From the NCBI GenBank assembly GCA_003833075.1, contig RIAY01000002.1, forward strand, positions 248,001-312,000: a stretch of DNA of 64,000 bases, in the 5' to 3' direction. Below are positions 16,740-25,537 of this stretch, one piece after another (the first letter of the stretch is position 1; each line of letters opens with the position of its first letter). Under the pieces are notes generated by a model, which worked only from the letters and a program-made list of their open reading frames with translations, ran no database searches and was not told the DNA's origin. The DNA comes from Muribaculaceae bacterium Isolate-036 (Harlan) (GTDB lineage Bacteria; Bacteroidota; Bacteroidia; Bacteroidales; Muribaculaceae). Position numbers and translations under genes: made by a program.

Positions 16740-17246
16740 TTACGATTTCAAGCCTCGTTCGCTGCTATATTCGATATTGGGATTGATGGCTTGCAGCGTG
16801 TCAACGAATGATTCCTCATCTTCAGGCGATACATAAACATAGCTGCTTCTGTCGTAGATGATGCGCAGCTTGGTGTAAGCCGCCGAGTAATTTCGGCGGC
16901 TTTCAACCCAGAATTTTCCACGCCGAATTTTCTTGATGCTGTCAATATTGATGGCCAATGACTTCAAAGGTGTTGATATGCGTAATACATTGTCATATAT
17001 GGTATAAGTTGTTTTGCGATATAGATACCGGGACAAAAACACAACTATCAGAAACGGGGGCGAAACCCAAAGAATGGAAATAAAGCCCAATATGATAGTA
17101 GGAGCCATGAAAAATACAATGACATCAAATATGCACAACATTATTATAGGCCATTTGTACATCCTATTATCCACCTTGCATCGAAATACGGCGTGGTGCT
17201 TGGGGATATATGGCGGCGGAACGATTGAATTATCCATTGATGTCAT
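16740..17246 (-). CDS. Array gene: two-TM protein with bacterial PH domain
   Basis: The protein has 168 residues. A TM hairpin (about 30-73) precedes a bPH_4/DUF1200-like domain: YTIYDNVLRISTPLKSLAIN, then IDSIKKIRRGK, and finally YVSPEDEESFVDTLQAINPN. The YVSPxDxxxFxxxLxxxNP ending is the family's signature. It is the last gene of the first transcription unit. Confidence 0.7.
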   Translation of the reverse strand: MTSMDNSIVPPPYIPKHHAVFRCKVDNRMYKWPIIMLCIFDVIVFFMAPTIILGFISILWVSPPFLIVVFLSRYLYRKTTYTIYDNVLRISTPLKSLAINIDSIKKIRRGKFWVESRRNYSAAYTKLRIIYDRSSYVYVSPEDEESFVDTLQAINPNIEYSSERGLKS

Positions 17247-17253
17247 GAATTTG

Positions 17254-17685
17254 TCATTTTACAAAAATCCCTTCAAGCTGATATGGATGTATCAAATAAT
17301 GCAACATCAGCCAATCCATAAGAACTGTCCAGACAAAGCCGACAGGAAGCATTAGAAAAAGACACCATGTCGGGACTGAATATTTACCGTGCTGTCCAGA
17401 CTTCACGGCTTTCAAATATCGGATTCTTTTTCCGTTGAATGTGCCAAAAGTCCATATCAAGATTGACACGGTATATAACAGTAATATTATAGCATCGATA
17501 TTCCTTCCTTCCGTACGGAATAATTCCGCACAAAAAATAGGAATAGGGGACAATATTAATCCTATTGTTAGACCGACATATAGACAAGCCGCAAAGCGGG
17601 CAGGGTCTTTCTTCCTAAGATATGCATCATATATACGTATATAGTATCGGTCAATTATTCCTGCTCGTTTATCGGTCAGTTTCAT
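17254..17685 (-). CDS. Array gene: MKLTDKR-type membrane protein
   Basis: The start is set at 17685 (MKLTDKRAGIIDRYY), with another ATG three codons upstream. The protein has 143 residues. Four hydrophobic segments follow a hydrophilic N-terminus (DAYLRKKDPARFAA). It overlaps the upstream gene by 17 nt. Unlike its siblings, the KRFW motif is replaced by KRAG, so conservation ends abruptly at the repeat boundary. Confidence 0.6.
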   Translation of the reverse strand: MKLTDKRAGIIDRYYIRIYDAYLRKKDPARFAACLYVGLTIGLILSPIPIFCAELFRTEGRNIDAIILLLYTVSILIWTFGTFNGKRIRYLKAVKSGQHGKYSVPTWCLFLMLPVGFVWTVLMDWLMLHYLIHPYQLEGIFVK

Positions 17686-18334
17686 GGTGTTCAAGAAATT
17701 TACAAGCTGGCAATTTAATTACTTTGGGGTCGTAGGCATTGTGGTCAACATTCTTGACGATTTTGCGCTTGTTTGCTTCATATTCAAGAAGTTTTGACAG
17801 AGTTGTATCTTTATCGCCGTACCAATAGTTGAATATCTTTGTGTCCCAGTTGGATATTTGATTTGAAATCTGTATGTATACATCTTGGACTATATCTATG
17901 TTGTTGAGATAAAGAGCGACACCATATATCAACTCGTATATCTTCATTTGAAGTATAAAGTTGGTTTGCATGGACTTGTCGGTTGCAATAATTTCATATA
18001 AAACCCGGACAAAATCCGCGGCTGTATTGCTTTCGCTTAACAATGGAAATTGCGTGCAGCATCTGTCAATGATATTTGTACTGTCAGACAAATATATGTC
18101 AAGACCGTTGTCATCTACCAACGGTTGAAGCAATAAAGGAACATCTATGCAACTTTTCAGGGTAGGACGCCAAAGCGGATATATCGAAAAAAATAGCTTG
18201 TAATCCAGATTCGGAACTTTGACAAATGTCAAGCCTACCAAGAGACACTCAACCCTATGGACAAAACATTTAGATGTAATGCCCTTTAAGTTGAACACTG
18301 CACACAGTTGCTTTGACAATTCCCGATATTCCAT
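17669..18334 (-). CDS. Array gene: soluble protein, unknown
   Basis: The protein has 221 residues. It is soluble and helix-rich in the second half (LQMKIYELIYGVALYLNN). It ends CKFLEHHETDR, the same tail as the protein at 6368-7255, although the two proteins are otherwise unrelated; the tail comes from junction module A. No family recognised. Gap of 12 bases from the upstream gene. Confidence 0.6.
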   Translation of the reverse strand: MEYRELSKQLCAVFNLKGITSKCFVHRVECLLVGLTFVKVPNLDYKLFFSIYPLWRPTLKSCIDVPLLLQPLVDDNGLDIYLSDSTNIIDRCCTQFPLLSESNTAADFVRVLYEIIATDKSMQTNFILQMKIYELIYGVALYLNNIDIVQDVYIQISNQISNWDTKIFNYWYGDKDTTLSKLLEYEANKRKIVKNVDHNAYDPKVIKLPACKFLEHHETDR

Positions 18335-18346
18335 ATTCTAAACGCT

Positions 18347-18865
18347 TTATGACAACAAATCCGTTAAATGAGGTTGATATTTATAGCCTCCGGCAATTTC
18401 AGCCAATTGCTCGGCACTCCATTTTTGCCTGTCTGAAAAGAGAGTTGACAGGCTGTTCTCTTGCAATGCAAACAAAAGGTCGAGATATGATTGCTGATTC
18501 TTGGCAATATAACTTACAACGCGCTCATCGTCCGCCCAGTCAATTTCTACAATTTCCCCGGTTGCTTTATGAATTGCAAGCGGAAAAGCCTCTCTCCGTC
18601 CGAAAAAAGTATATGGCTCTGTCTCTTTCAATTCATCGGATTTGTTGAAACTGAAAATCATTATTGTCAACTTGGAGACATCATAATTTGACATCAAGTC
18701 TATGATAGCATTTTCCGGCTCAACATTCGTGTGAATACACTTATTACCAATGAATAGGTCATCCAGATAGATTTGGGCGAAACCTTCCGGCATTTTCGTA
18801 AACTTACTTTCATCGGGAGTTATCTCCCTTATGGCGGTTACAAATTCGGCTGCTGTCATAACCAT
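18347..18865 (-). CDS. Array gene: SUKH/SMI1-like protein (tentative)
   Basis: The protein has 172 residues. The centre carries FFGRREAFPLAIHKATGEIV followed by a helix IAKNQQSYLDLLFALQ. This order, a beta-hairpin with a conserved aromatic/acidic turn then a terminal helix, recalls SMI1/KNR4 (SUKH) immunity proteins. The glycine motifs of classic SUKH are missing, so this is tentative. It overlaps the upstream gene by 10 nt. Confidence 0.5.
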   Translation of the reverse strand: MVMTAAEFVTAIREITPDESKFTKMPEGFAQIYLDDLFIGNKCIHTNVEPENAIIDLMSNYDVSKLTIMIFSFNKSDELKETEPYTFFGRREAFPLAIHKATGEIVEIDWADDERVVSYIAKNQQSYLDLLFALQENSLSTLFSDRQKWSAEQLAEIAGGYKYQPHLTDLLS

Positions 18866-19446
18866 TTGTTTTTAAGGACGCGACGTGAATAAATCGGGGC
18901 GTAGAAGAAGCAGAACCATACGTTTAGCAATATGTATCCGGGCGTGTCTTGTTTTATGGCTATTACTATATTGCGTTGTATGAACACAGAGACTGCGATA
19001 ATCAAAGCGATATAAAATATACCGCCTATTTTGGAGTCAATCAGTGGCGTATAGAATACCGCCGCCAATGTATATAGCAGCCAAAACAGTTGCACATTGC
19101 GAAGGAACAGATAGACCTTGCGCTTTGGGAATGTCTCCGATTCCTGTTTGCCGTCTGCCTTGCCGCTCAGGAAATAGAAACTCAGGAAAGGATTGACAAA
19201 GAAGTTTCCGCAGAGTATCAATGACAGATACTTGCCACCGTATCGTACACGGCTAATACGGATATTGGCAAACAACAATCCCATTGCCGAAGCCATAAGC
19301 AGTAGCTGTGCTACTTTAGCCACATCGGAGTGAAGCCATAACTCACGGTCAAGCCAACCGCCACATATCCCGACAATAAGGACAGCAGCGTAAACCAGCA
19401 ATAGAAAGTTGCCGACAACGGCAGTGAGGTATAAAGACTTTTTCAT
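18856..19446 (-). CDS. Array gene: polytopic membrane protein
   Basis: The protein has 196 residues. About six hydrophobic segments are visible (starting VVGNFLLLVYAAVLIVGIC). A charged loop with KADGKQESETFPKRK lies at mid-length. No family recognised. It overlaps the upstream gene by 4 nt. Confidence 0.6.
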   Translation of the reverse strand: MKKSLYLTAVVGNFLLLVYAAVLIVGICGGWLDRELWLHSDVAKVAQLLLMASAMGLLFANIRISRVRYGGKYLSLILCGNFFVNPFLSFYFLSGKADGKQESETFPKRKVYLFLRNVQLFWLLYTLAAVFYTPLIDSKIGGIFYIALIIAVSVFIQRNIVIAIKQDTPGYILLNVWFCFFYAPIYSRRVLKNKWL

Positions 19447-19742
19447 TCAAAACCTACGGTTAATGCTTTAACGGTATAATTCCAACTCGTGATATATAAA
19501 AACCACATCAGAGCGATATTTATAAAAAGAATTACAAGCAAAGCGGTTCCGACCTCTTTATACTTATTCCTGAACGCATAGACTACATTTGCCGTCTGTG
19601 CGAATATCAGCAATATATTTGCGACCAACAGAAACCAGTTAATCTTGGTCGTCCCTCCCGCAAAAAGAACAGCGAAAGAAAAGAAGAACGTAATCGCAAA
19701 CAATGCTACAATTATCCATTTCGCCCGATAAATCAGTTTCAT
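19443..19742 (-). CDS. Array gene: MKLIYRAKW-type three-TM protein
   Basis: The start is set at 19742, directly after Shine-Dalgarno AAAGGAGG in junction module B; longer upstream starts would run into the previous gene. The product has 99 residues with three hydrophobic segments. MKLIYRAKW resembles a diverged MKLTDKRFW. The upstream gene ends KKGGKR with a 4-nt overlap. Confidence 0.6.
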   Translation of the reverse strand: MKLIYRAKWIIVALFAITFFFSFAVLFAGGTTKINWFLLVANILLIFAQTANVVYAFRNKYKEVGTALLVILFINIALMWFLYITSWNYTVKALTVGFE

Positions 19743-19978
19743 CGCTTGCCTCCTTTCTTCCACAAGTAAATGAACAGTCCGAGTGCCACAAGGTAGTTTA
19801 TCCACATGGCGCATGAAAGCGAGTCAATACTCAGGTACATTTTTTCAATTATGTCCTGAATATCGAATGGTTCTACGATGTATTTAAGATCGAGATATGC
19901 GTTGCAGACCAAGAGCAATTCTATGACTGCTCCTAATCCGAAGATTACACAACCTGATATTTTCTGCCTCCTTTTCAT
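19739..19978 (-). CDS. Array gene: small two-TM protein ending KKGGKR
   Basis: The protein has 79 residues. TM1 at about 7-27 and TM2 at about 57-73 lead straight into LWKKGGKR. That tail contains the next gene's ribosome-binding site. It overlaps the upstream gene by 4 nt. Function unknown. Confidence 0.55.
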   Translation of the reverse strand: MKRRQKISGCVIFGLGAVIELLLVCNAYLDLKYIVEPFDIQDIIEKMYLSIDSLSCAMWINYLVALGLFIYLWKKGGKR

Positions 19979-21609
19979 AGATTCTTGATTTCAAGTTTTT
20001 GCCTGCATATTGTATGTATGAATTGATTGTAGAAATACAGATAGCCGTTGTGAATACAGTATGTCCGGATATTGGATTCGTTTATACACTGCGTATTCCA
20101 TGTTTTCCCGGCGTCAAAGCTGTAAAGGATGTAGCTGTTGGTGTTCGGGCGTTTCGTCACGAGACTATATAAGACGCCGCCTTCGCCCCGTAATGCCTCC
20201 ATCATGCCGAAATCAAATTGTCCGGTTTTCGTCATGGTTCCAGTCGGGCAGTCAAGTAAGTACGATTCTACTTCTCCTCCGGTTTGGGTCAGTATGACAC
20301 AGGTATTGTCCGACGATTTGATAAGACTGACATCCCCCTTGCAACTGAAATCAGCGATATATGAATCGGCTGTGAAATCATATAGACGATAACCGCTGGG
20401 CGAGTGGTGAGACGTGAAACCGAAGATGTGATTTTGTACTGCGGCAAGTCCCTTGTTCGCAGGTTGTAACGAATAGCATCCAATCGAGTCAGCTTCCTTG
20501 AGATATCTGTCCGTCCTATAAAATATTCCGTTTGCAGCGTAACAAAGGCTGTCATTGTCTGCAAAAAGGATGGGTAGCTTTGCAAACTTATAATCAGACC
20601 ACCAGTTGGAGCCTTCATGGGTTATCATTTCTATCTCGTAGGCTGAATGATGTTGAATAGCGCAATATACATCATCATTAATCCTGACTGTATTGAAGGC
20701 TTTGCCATAGCCGGGCAATTCGATAAACAGATCCCATTTGCGCCCACCGTTTTCAGTGAGATAAACTGTCGCCGTATCGGGATGATCCATGTAACGCAAT
20801 GAGCTTATAGCAATGCCTTTGCCATCATTGTAGATGTATAGGTCCGACACATCCCCCACAAGCCCATTCGCTTTCCATTCATTTGATTGATCCGATGAAA
20901 ACAATCCGAATAAGGCGCATGAACGAATGAACAGCCCCACCATTATAAAAGGGAAAATCTGCCTTAGTCTATAGAGATTATCATTACCGGAAAGCGGGAC
21001 TTGATTAGTCTTACCATCTCGCCATGCTTCATATTTTGCCTTACGAAGTTTCCATAGATCCACCGGGCTTTTACCTTGGATGTCTTTTAGCGATTTATGG
21101 AAGAGCACACATCCAACGATAGCTAACCCGATGAAAATGACAAACGGTACTACATTCTTTCCGATATTGATATTGGCGGCAGCTCCGATTGCGCCTATTA
21201 TCGACAACAATGCTGTAGAGATGGCCTTGAACGCAGTTCGCTTGTATGTCTTGCTCATGATAATCCATCCTACAAAACACAATACTCCGCTTAAAAGAAT
21301 GAAACTTGGCAAGAGATATATTTGGACTACAATCAACGGATATGGCTCATGTATTGTCATATTTAATATAACCATCAAGGTAACATCGACAAGATAGGCT
21401 CCAATAGCCGCACCCCAAATCCCAAGCCATGTGTATAAAACGCCAATATTCTTTGGCCAAATCAACCCTATAGCCACAGCCAGCGCGTTTGACAGCAATA
21501 TCAATAAAATGCAGAATATACTATCTGAATAGAACGTGAGAGAGAAGGCCGACAGGCATAGCGCAGTGGCAATCTCATAAATCCAAAATCGTTTATCGGT
21601 CAGTTTCAT
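19975..21609 (-). CDS. Array gene: MKLTDKRFW membrane module fused to propeller-like domain
   Basis: The start is set at 21609, which combines module B (Shine-Dalgarno, 4-nt overlap with KKGGKR stop) and module A (MKLTDKRFWIYE). The protein has 544 residues. About six TM segments fill residues 1-175, then another hydrophobic segment near 225-240. The C-terminal 300 residues show BNR/sialidase-type repeats (TVYLTENGGRKWDLF, YSFDAGKTWNT). It is a membrane-tethered propeller, the largest gene of the array. No catalytic residues recognised. Confidence 0.65.
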   Translation of the reverse strand: MKLTDKRFWIYEIATALCLSAFSLTFYSDSIFCILLILLSNALAVAIGLIWPKNIGVLYTWLGIWGAAIGAYLVDVTLMVILNMTIHEPYPLIVVQIYLLPSFILLSGVLCFVGWIIMSKTYKRTAFKAISTALLSIIGAIGAAANINIGKNVVPFVIFIGLAIVGCVLFHKSLKDIQGKSPVDLWKLRKAKYEAWRDGKTNQVPLSGNDNLYRLRQIFPFIMVGLFIRSCALFGLFSSDQSNEWKANGLVGDVSDLYIYNDGKGIAISSLRYMDHPDTATVYLTENGGRKWDLFIELPGYGKAFNTVRINDDVYCAIQHHSAYEIEMITHEGSNWWSDYKFAKLPILFADNDSLCYAANGIFYRTDRYLKEADSIGCYSLQPANKGLAAVQNHIFGFTSHHSPSGYRLYDFTADSYIADFSCKGDVSLIKSSDNTCVILTQTGGEVESYLLDCPTGTMTKTGQFDFGMMEALRGEGGVLYSLVTKRPNTNSYILYSFDAGKTWNTQCINESNIRTYCIHNGYLYFYNQFIHTICRQKLEIKNL

Positions 21610-22919
21610 CGCTTGCCTCCTTTCTTCCATTGTGCTATTAGTCTTTTGGTACGCGAGACAATCACAGGGTTGTCGCTGTATTCAACCAACCGATTTGCTG
21701 TATCATGCGCGAATTCCGGAATGACATCTACAAACAGTCGTGAAGCCCAATACATCGACTGTTCATAAATTGCCATAAGTTCAATCATTTCGTCTATCGC
21801 GTCATGGGCTATGAGATATTTGGCGGCGTTTTCAATGTCCCATTGGCTATTGGTCTGTACTTTCTTGTCGCCGTTGGCTACCGCAGCGAAATACATCAGC
21901 GATGCTTGCTCAAAAAAAGAATATACGTCGTCTTTATCGTCATATTCAAGTCGCTCACGCCAAAGCGCGAAAAACTCCTTGGCTGAAATCAACGAGTATT
22001 TACCCTCGGTCCAATCGACACCGCGCTCAATGAAATAATGGGCTTCTTCCGATTGAAATCCGCAATCATTGTCAATATAATATTCTTCTCTCGGCTCAGT
22101 CCTTATAGCACGGATTATGACATTTCCGGCGTTGCCTTCAAAATAGATTGTGCCCAACTCTCCATGATACTCGGCATAATAGTCACCTTGATAGTTCATG
22201 CCGTCAAGTTCGTGGAACGCGTCACGAAACGCAGTCATACTACTGCCTTTCATTGATCTGTATTTGGTTTCAGCGATTATATCGGCATAGATACATCCGG
22301 GGATGTGATCCATAGCGCAGTCGGCTTTAATGCCACGCCTCGCCAACATTTCCTCAAATGAATCCAATCGTGCGGAAGCATCTTTATCAACCACCGATGG
22401 ATCAAGCCAAACTCTCGCCTGTCCGTCAAAAATACCGTCAGCGGTTCGCAGTCCATACAGGGCGTTGGTGGAATAGTCAAATGTCTGGAAATATTTTTCG
22501 CGCATCTTCCAGTCGCCATGACATATCTTGTCTTTGGGCATAAAAGTTTTAAGGATTTTCACCCACCGTCTGCGCCATCTGCTGATATACCATGAAATGC
22601 CGAATGCCACGGTTGCGATAACCAAAAACATGATTCCCTGCAGATCTCCCTCCGTCGCCACTTTGTATGTAACAAAACTGACCATAGCCACAAGGTAGGC
22701 TATGCCGACCGCTACCAATATGAAAGCACCAATTTTCTTCAACACTTTGCCAAGACGCTCGTTAATCCTTAATCTCCCGGTCTCGAAAAGCCATATAACC
22801 AATGCGACAACAGCAATTGCACCGACAGCAATCAGCACATCCGTAAGGGAATCAGCCATTCTCCCGATTGACGAAATCAGGACGCACGCCACACCTGTTA
22901 TGTACCATATCGGCTTCAT
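21606..22919 (-). CDS. Array gene: membrane protein with large soluble domain
   Basis: The protein has 437 residues. Four hydrophobic segments lie within residues 1-115 and a soluble domain of about 320 residues follows. That domain has a galactose/DUF3137-like look (DGIFDGQARVWLDPSV, YYAEYHGELGTIYFEG), but I cannot name it. The C-terminus QWKKGGKR belongs to junction module B. It overlaps the upstream gene by 4 nt. Confidence 0.6.
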   Translation of the reverse strand: MKPIWYITGVACVLISSIGRMADSLTDVLIAVGAIAVVALVIWLFETGRLRINERLGKVLKKIGAFILVAVGIAYLVAMVSFVTYKVATEGDLQGIMFLVIATVAFGISWYISRWRRRWVKILKTFMPKDKICHGDWKMREKYFQTFDYSTNALYGLRTADGIFDGQARVWLDPSVVDKDASARLDSFEEMLARRGIKADCAMDHIPGCIYADIIAETKYRSMKGSSMTAFRDAFHELDGMNYQGDYYAEYHGELGTIYFEGNAGNVIIRAIRTEPREEYYIDNDCGFQSEEAHYFIERGVDWTEGKYSLISAKEFFALWRERLEYDDKDDVYSFFEQASLMYFAAVANGDKKVQTNSQWDIENAAKYLIAHDAIDEMIELMAIYEQSMYWASRLFVDVIPEFAHDTANRLVEYSDNPVIVSRTKRLIAQWKKGGKR

Positions 22920-23812
22920 TTTCGTTGGCGTTTTAAGGTTATGTTTTTTCTGTTATGCCACGCTTGCTTCGGCATAGTGAGCTTATCCCGAGTCTTTATA
23001 TCAAGAACCATTCCCTCAAGAGTCATGTATCCGGATGATAATAAATCTTCAGGATTATAGCCTGATTTCAGAACTATTCTGCCTTTCGATATACTCCATG
23101 TCCCGGTATTGCGAATCTTCGGAGCTATAGCTTTCTTATCAAGTCTTCTTTGCGTGAAAACATATGTCGAATCATTATTTAGATGAAGTGTATAATTTTG
23201 CTTGCCATGTTTGGCAAAATAATCTCCGGCAAGGTCATCCACTCTATAATAAGGCAACCCTGTTGTTATTACCACAAACGGAGTCCGCTGTTTATGGCAG
23301 GTAACACTAAGATCCTTTATTATATCCACACTCTTGACATCGTAATCCTGCAAATCAGGTATTTCACTCACTAAAATTCGACCAATACAGTCCAGCGTTC
23401 CCAATATTTGTCCGGCTGTCATTTTGACATGGCTTTTGTAAGGTATGCCATTCACAACAATCAACAAAGGTTCATGAAAAGAGGTCTGAATTTTCACAAC
23501 CCCGCTACAATTCACAAAGCCATAATCCGCAGCCTCTACCGAATCCAGGACACAGATACTTTCAATGTCGGATGGATAAACATAGCTCAACGACTGTGCT
23601 GCATAGAACATCGCGCTGTCGCTCCTCAACCGGTCAACAGAGTATGTGAATATGGAATCATGGAGAGCCACACCATCAACCACCCATAATATTTTACGTG
23701 ACATACCATTGCTCTCGGCGGTTCTTGTCGGAATCGCCGCAGCGCACAACAGTATTGATGTTGTCACCATTACCATGCATAGTACTATCTTGTATCGGAG
23801 AGAGGTTTTCAT
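22916..23812 (-). CDS. Array gene: exported TonB-plug-like protein
   Basis: The protein has 298 residues with a signal peptide (to about 26). Two segments resemble TonB-dependent receptor plug motifs (LWVVDGVAL, then PSDIESICVLDS..AADYG and GVVKIQT; a second copy LIVVNGIPY..DYDVKSVDIIKD). The C-terminus (TYVFTQRRL, TGTWSISKGRIVL) looks lipocalin-like. There is no barrel, so it is a periplasmic protein using plug folds, not a receptor. Confidence 0.6.
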   Translation of the reverse strand: MKTSLRYKIVLCMVMVTTSILLCAAAIPTRTAESNGMSRKILWVVDGVALHDSIFTYSVDRLRSDSAMFYAAQSLSYVYPSDIESICVLDSVEAADYGFVNCSGVVKIQTSFHEPLLIVVNGIPYKSHVKMTAGQILGTLDCIGRILVSEIPDLQDYDVKSVDIIKDLSVTCHKQRTPFVVITTGLPYYRVDDLAGDYFAKHGKQNYTLHLNNDSTYVFTQRRLDKKAIAPKIRNTGTWSISKGRIVLKSGYNPEDLLSSGYMTLEGMVLDIKTRDKLTMPKQAWHNRKNITLKRQRK

Positions 23813-24366
23813 ATCTTGGCTTTTGGAATTAGGGTTATTGATTCAAGTTTGACGATATTGGTTGAAATCGGCTTGATTGTCAGACTTACATCGTACTGTT
23901 CAGGAAGTAGCTTTACATTTGGGTAGTTGTTGAGATTGTAACTTCTCCAAAATGGAGTTCCATTATAACGGAAACATACCTCTGCTATTCGATGTGTTGA
24001 ACATCCCTTTAGAGAAGTTATTAAGGTTGTTGGAACGATGGACTGCGCCTTTATATTCCAATAGCTAAAGACAGCAAAGAAAACAGAAAGTCCACTAATG
24101 GCAATAGATTTCAAATACTTTCCATATTGGGATTTCCGCGAGAAAACAAAACAACCGATTGCAATAAGCCATACGGCAATCATCAGGAAATCATATATCC
24201 GACTGGAGATAAGAAATCCTCTTGAAATCCATAACACTGCACTCATAAGCGCGATAAGCGCCCATAGGGAATAGTCAATCGACCGTGAACGTATCGACTG
24301 ATATATTCCTTTGCCTATACCGTAGGCAATAGCGATTATTACTATGTAGCGCAGTGTCGTTTCCAT
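23809..24366 (-). CDS. Array gene: membrane protein, unknown
   Basis: The protein has 185 residues and four N-terminal hydrophobic segments. A beta-rich soluble end (VCFRYNGTPFWRSYNLNNYP) follows. It overlaps the next gene by 4 nt and lies one base after the DKNYY gene stop. No family recognised. Confidence 0.55.
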   Translation of the reverse strand: METTLRYIVIIAIAYGIGKGIYQSIRSRSIDYSLWALIALMSAVLWISRGFLISSRIYDFLMIAVWLIAIGCFVFSRKSQYGKYLKSIAISGLSVFFAVFSYWNIKAQSIVPTTLITSLKGCSTHRIAEVCFRYNGTPFWRSYNLNNYPNVKLLPEQYDVSLTIKPISTNIVKLESITLIPKAKI

Positions 24367-24367
24367 A

Positions 24368-25534
24368 TCATTTGCCGTATTTCTTTTTCAGATATTCACG
24401 TAGTTTGGGAGAATCTTTGCCTTGATATACCCGGTGGCGGTCGAATACCGTCCAACTGTCACCATCCGGAAAATCTATTTTCTCGAAACTTGCCGCATCT
24501 GCGTCGGCCAGTAGAGAATCTTGACAAAAAACGTGCTTGTCATCTTTCCCGTAATTAAAATCTCCACCACTCATCGGGTCTTTTCTTCCACTTCGATATG
24601 ATGAAACTTGAACCGGAGAGAATGTCTTAGGATTAGCACCGACAAGCATTTTATTGTCCCACCAAACATTAGCTTTATCTTTATACCAATTTCGTTCAAT
24701 ATGCTCAAAGGTTTCGGCATCAGCATTTGGAAGGATTGAAAAATCCCTGTCATAAACATTCACACCATCGGCATACATATTGCCCAATCTCTTTAATTTA
24801 GTGTAATCCTTAATCTGAGTAGGCGATGCTTTCTTGTAGGCCCTATGTTTATCTTGACCTATGTAAAACGTGACCTCCTTGAATGTCATAGGGTCTGCAT
24901 CAGGTACTATCATATTCATAAAATAAACCCTATTTTTATCAGCAGCGTAACTTCCCGATTGAACAGGAATTTTTGCTTCAATCGGGTGAAAAGTCTCATA
25001 ATCAATGTCCGAAATCACGCCTCCTCCAAGATAGTACCCATTATATCTGTCTTTTGCCCATTTAGTCTCCCAAGAGTCGGGCTCTCCCAACAGTTTAAAA
25101 GTCGATTTATCTCTGACACTCAATGCTTCTCCCCTCCAATAAAAATCATTAGCATCCTCAGCAAAGTAATAGGAATGAACTTTGAATGTGGCAGGATCAG
25201 CCTTTTCAACCAATTCTCCTGAAAGATACACCTGAGCTTTATCAGCTGCATACCATTTGCCAATGGCTCTGAAAGAGCCTCCGTCAGCACCTTTTATAAT
25301 ATCTCCTTTGTAGAACGCATATTTAGTGTCTCGACCGTAATCATCTTTTAATTCTTCAAAAGTCTTTGGGTCTGCATCCACTTTGCGGGAATTATGACCG
25401 TTACCTTCATTCCATGTATGCCAAGTAACTTCCTTGCCGTCGTTTTTATATCCCACAGTGCATGAGAATAAAGACATCAATGCCAAACATATTGATGCCA
25501 CACATATTGGTTTAATTGATATTAATGGTCGCAT
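24368..25534 (-). CDS. Array gene: DKNYY-repeat lipoprotein
   Basis: The protein has 388 residues. The signal sequence ends SLFSC (lipobox Cys25). The mature part is built of about seven DKNYY repeats, each with a DKxxVY(Y) strand and a DAxTF turn (for example ADKNRVYFMNMIVPDADPMT, YKDKANVWWDNKMLVGANPK). DKNYY proteins are found in polymorphic-toxin neighbourhoods and other surface contexts. Function is unproven; surface or periplasmic location is likely. Confidence 0.85.
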   Translation of the reverse strand: MRPLISIKPICVASICLALMSLFSCTVGYKNDGKEVTWHTWNEGNGHNSRKVDADPKTFEELKDDYGRDTKYAFYKGDIIKGADGGSFRAIGKWYAADKAQVYLSGELVEKADPATFKVHSYYFAEDANDFYWRGEALSVRDKSTFKLLGEPDSWETKWAKDRYNGYYLGGGVISDIDYETFHPIEAKIPVQSGSYAADKNRVYFMNMIVPDADPMTFKEVTFYIGQDKHRAYKKASPTQIKDYTKLKRLGNMYADGVNVYDRDFSILPNADAETFEHIERNWYKDKANVWWDNKMLVGANPKTFSPVQVSSYRSGRKDPMSGGDFNYGKDDKHVFCQDSLLADADAASFEKIDFPDGDSWTVFDRHRVYQGKDSPKLREYLKKKYGK

Positions 25535-25537
25535 AGG

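Larger units (their letters stand above)
4264..21609 (-). repeat. Junction module A (start-codon repeat), nine copies
   Basis: Module A is ATGAAACTGACCGATAAACG plus ATTTTGG in the better copies. Start codons carrying it end at 4283, 4698, 5116, 6384, 8013, 14783, 17685 and 21609; 19742 (ATGAAACTGATTTATCGGG) is a diverged copy. In four (5116, 6384, 14783, 17685) the upstream frame reads through it as ETDR-stop, a 17-nt overlap. In two (6384, 17685) the homology extends upstream as TTGAACACC, reading LEHHETDR; at 8013 the related TTGAACAAAT is out of frame. Confidence 0.8.
12171..21627 (-). repeat. Junction module B (Shine-Dalgarno repeat), four copies
   Basis: Module B is GGAAAGGAGGCAAGCAATGAAA, given here with its variants: copies end at the starts 12174, 15480, 19742 and 21609. 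The upstream frame reads KGGKQ or KGGKR then TGA, overlapping the next ATG by 4 nt. A strong Shine-Dalgarno is unusual in this phylum. Confidence 0.75.

Noticed and set aside
4264..21609. Junction repeats as integron attC sites
   Set aside because: The copies are coding, non-palindromic and lie across start codons with overlapping genes; no attC-like hairpin and no integron-type integrase is present.
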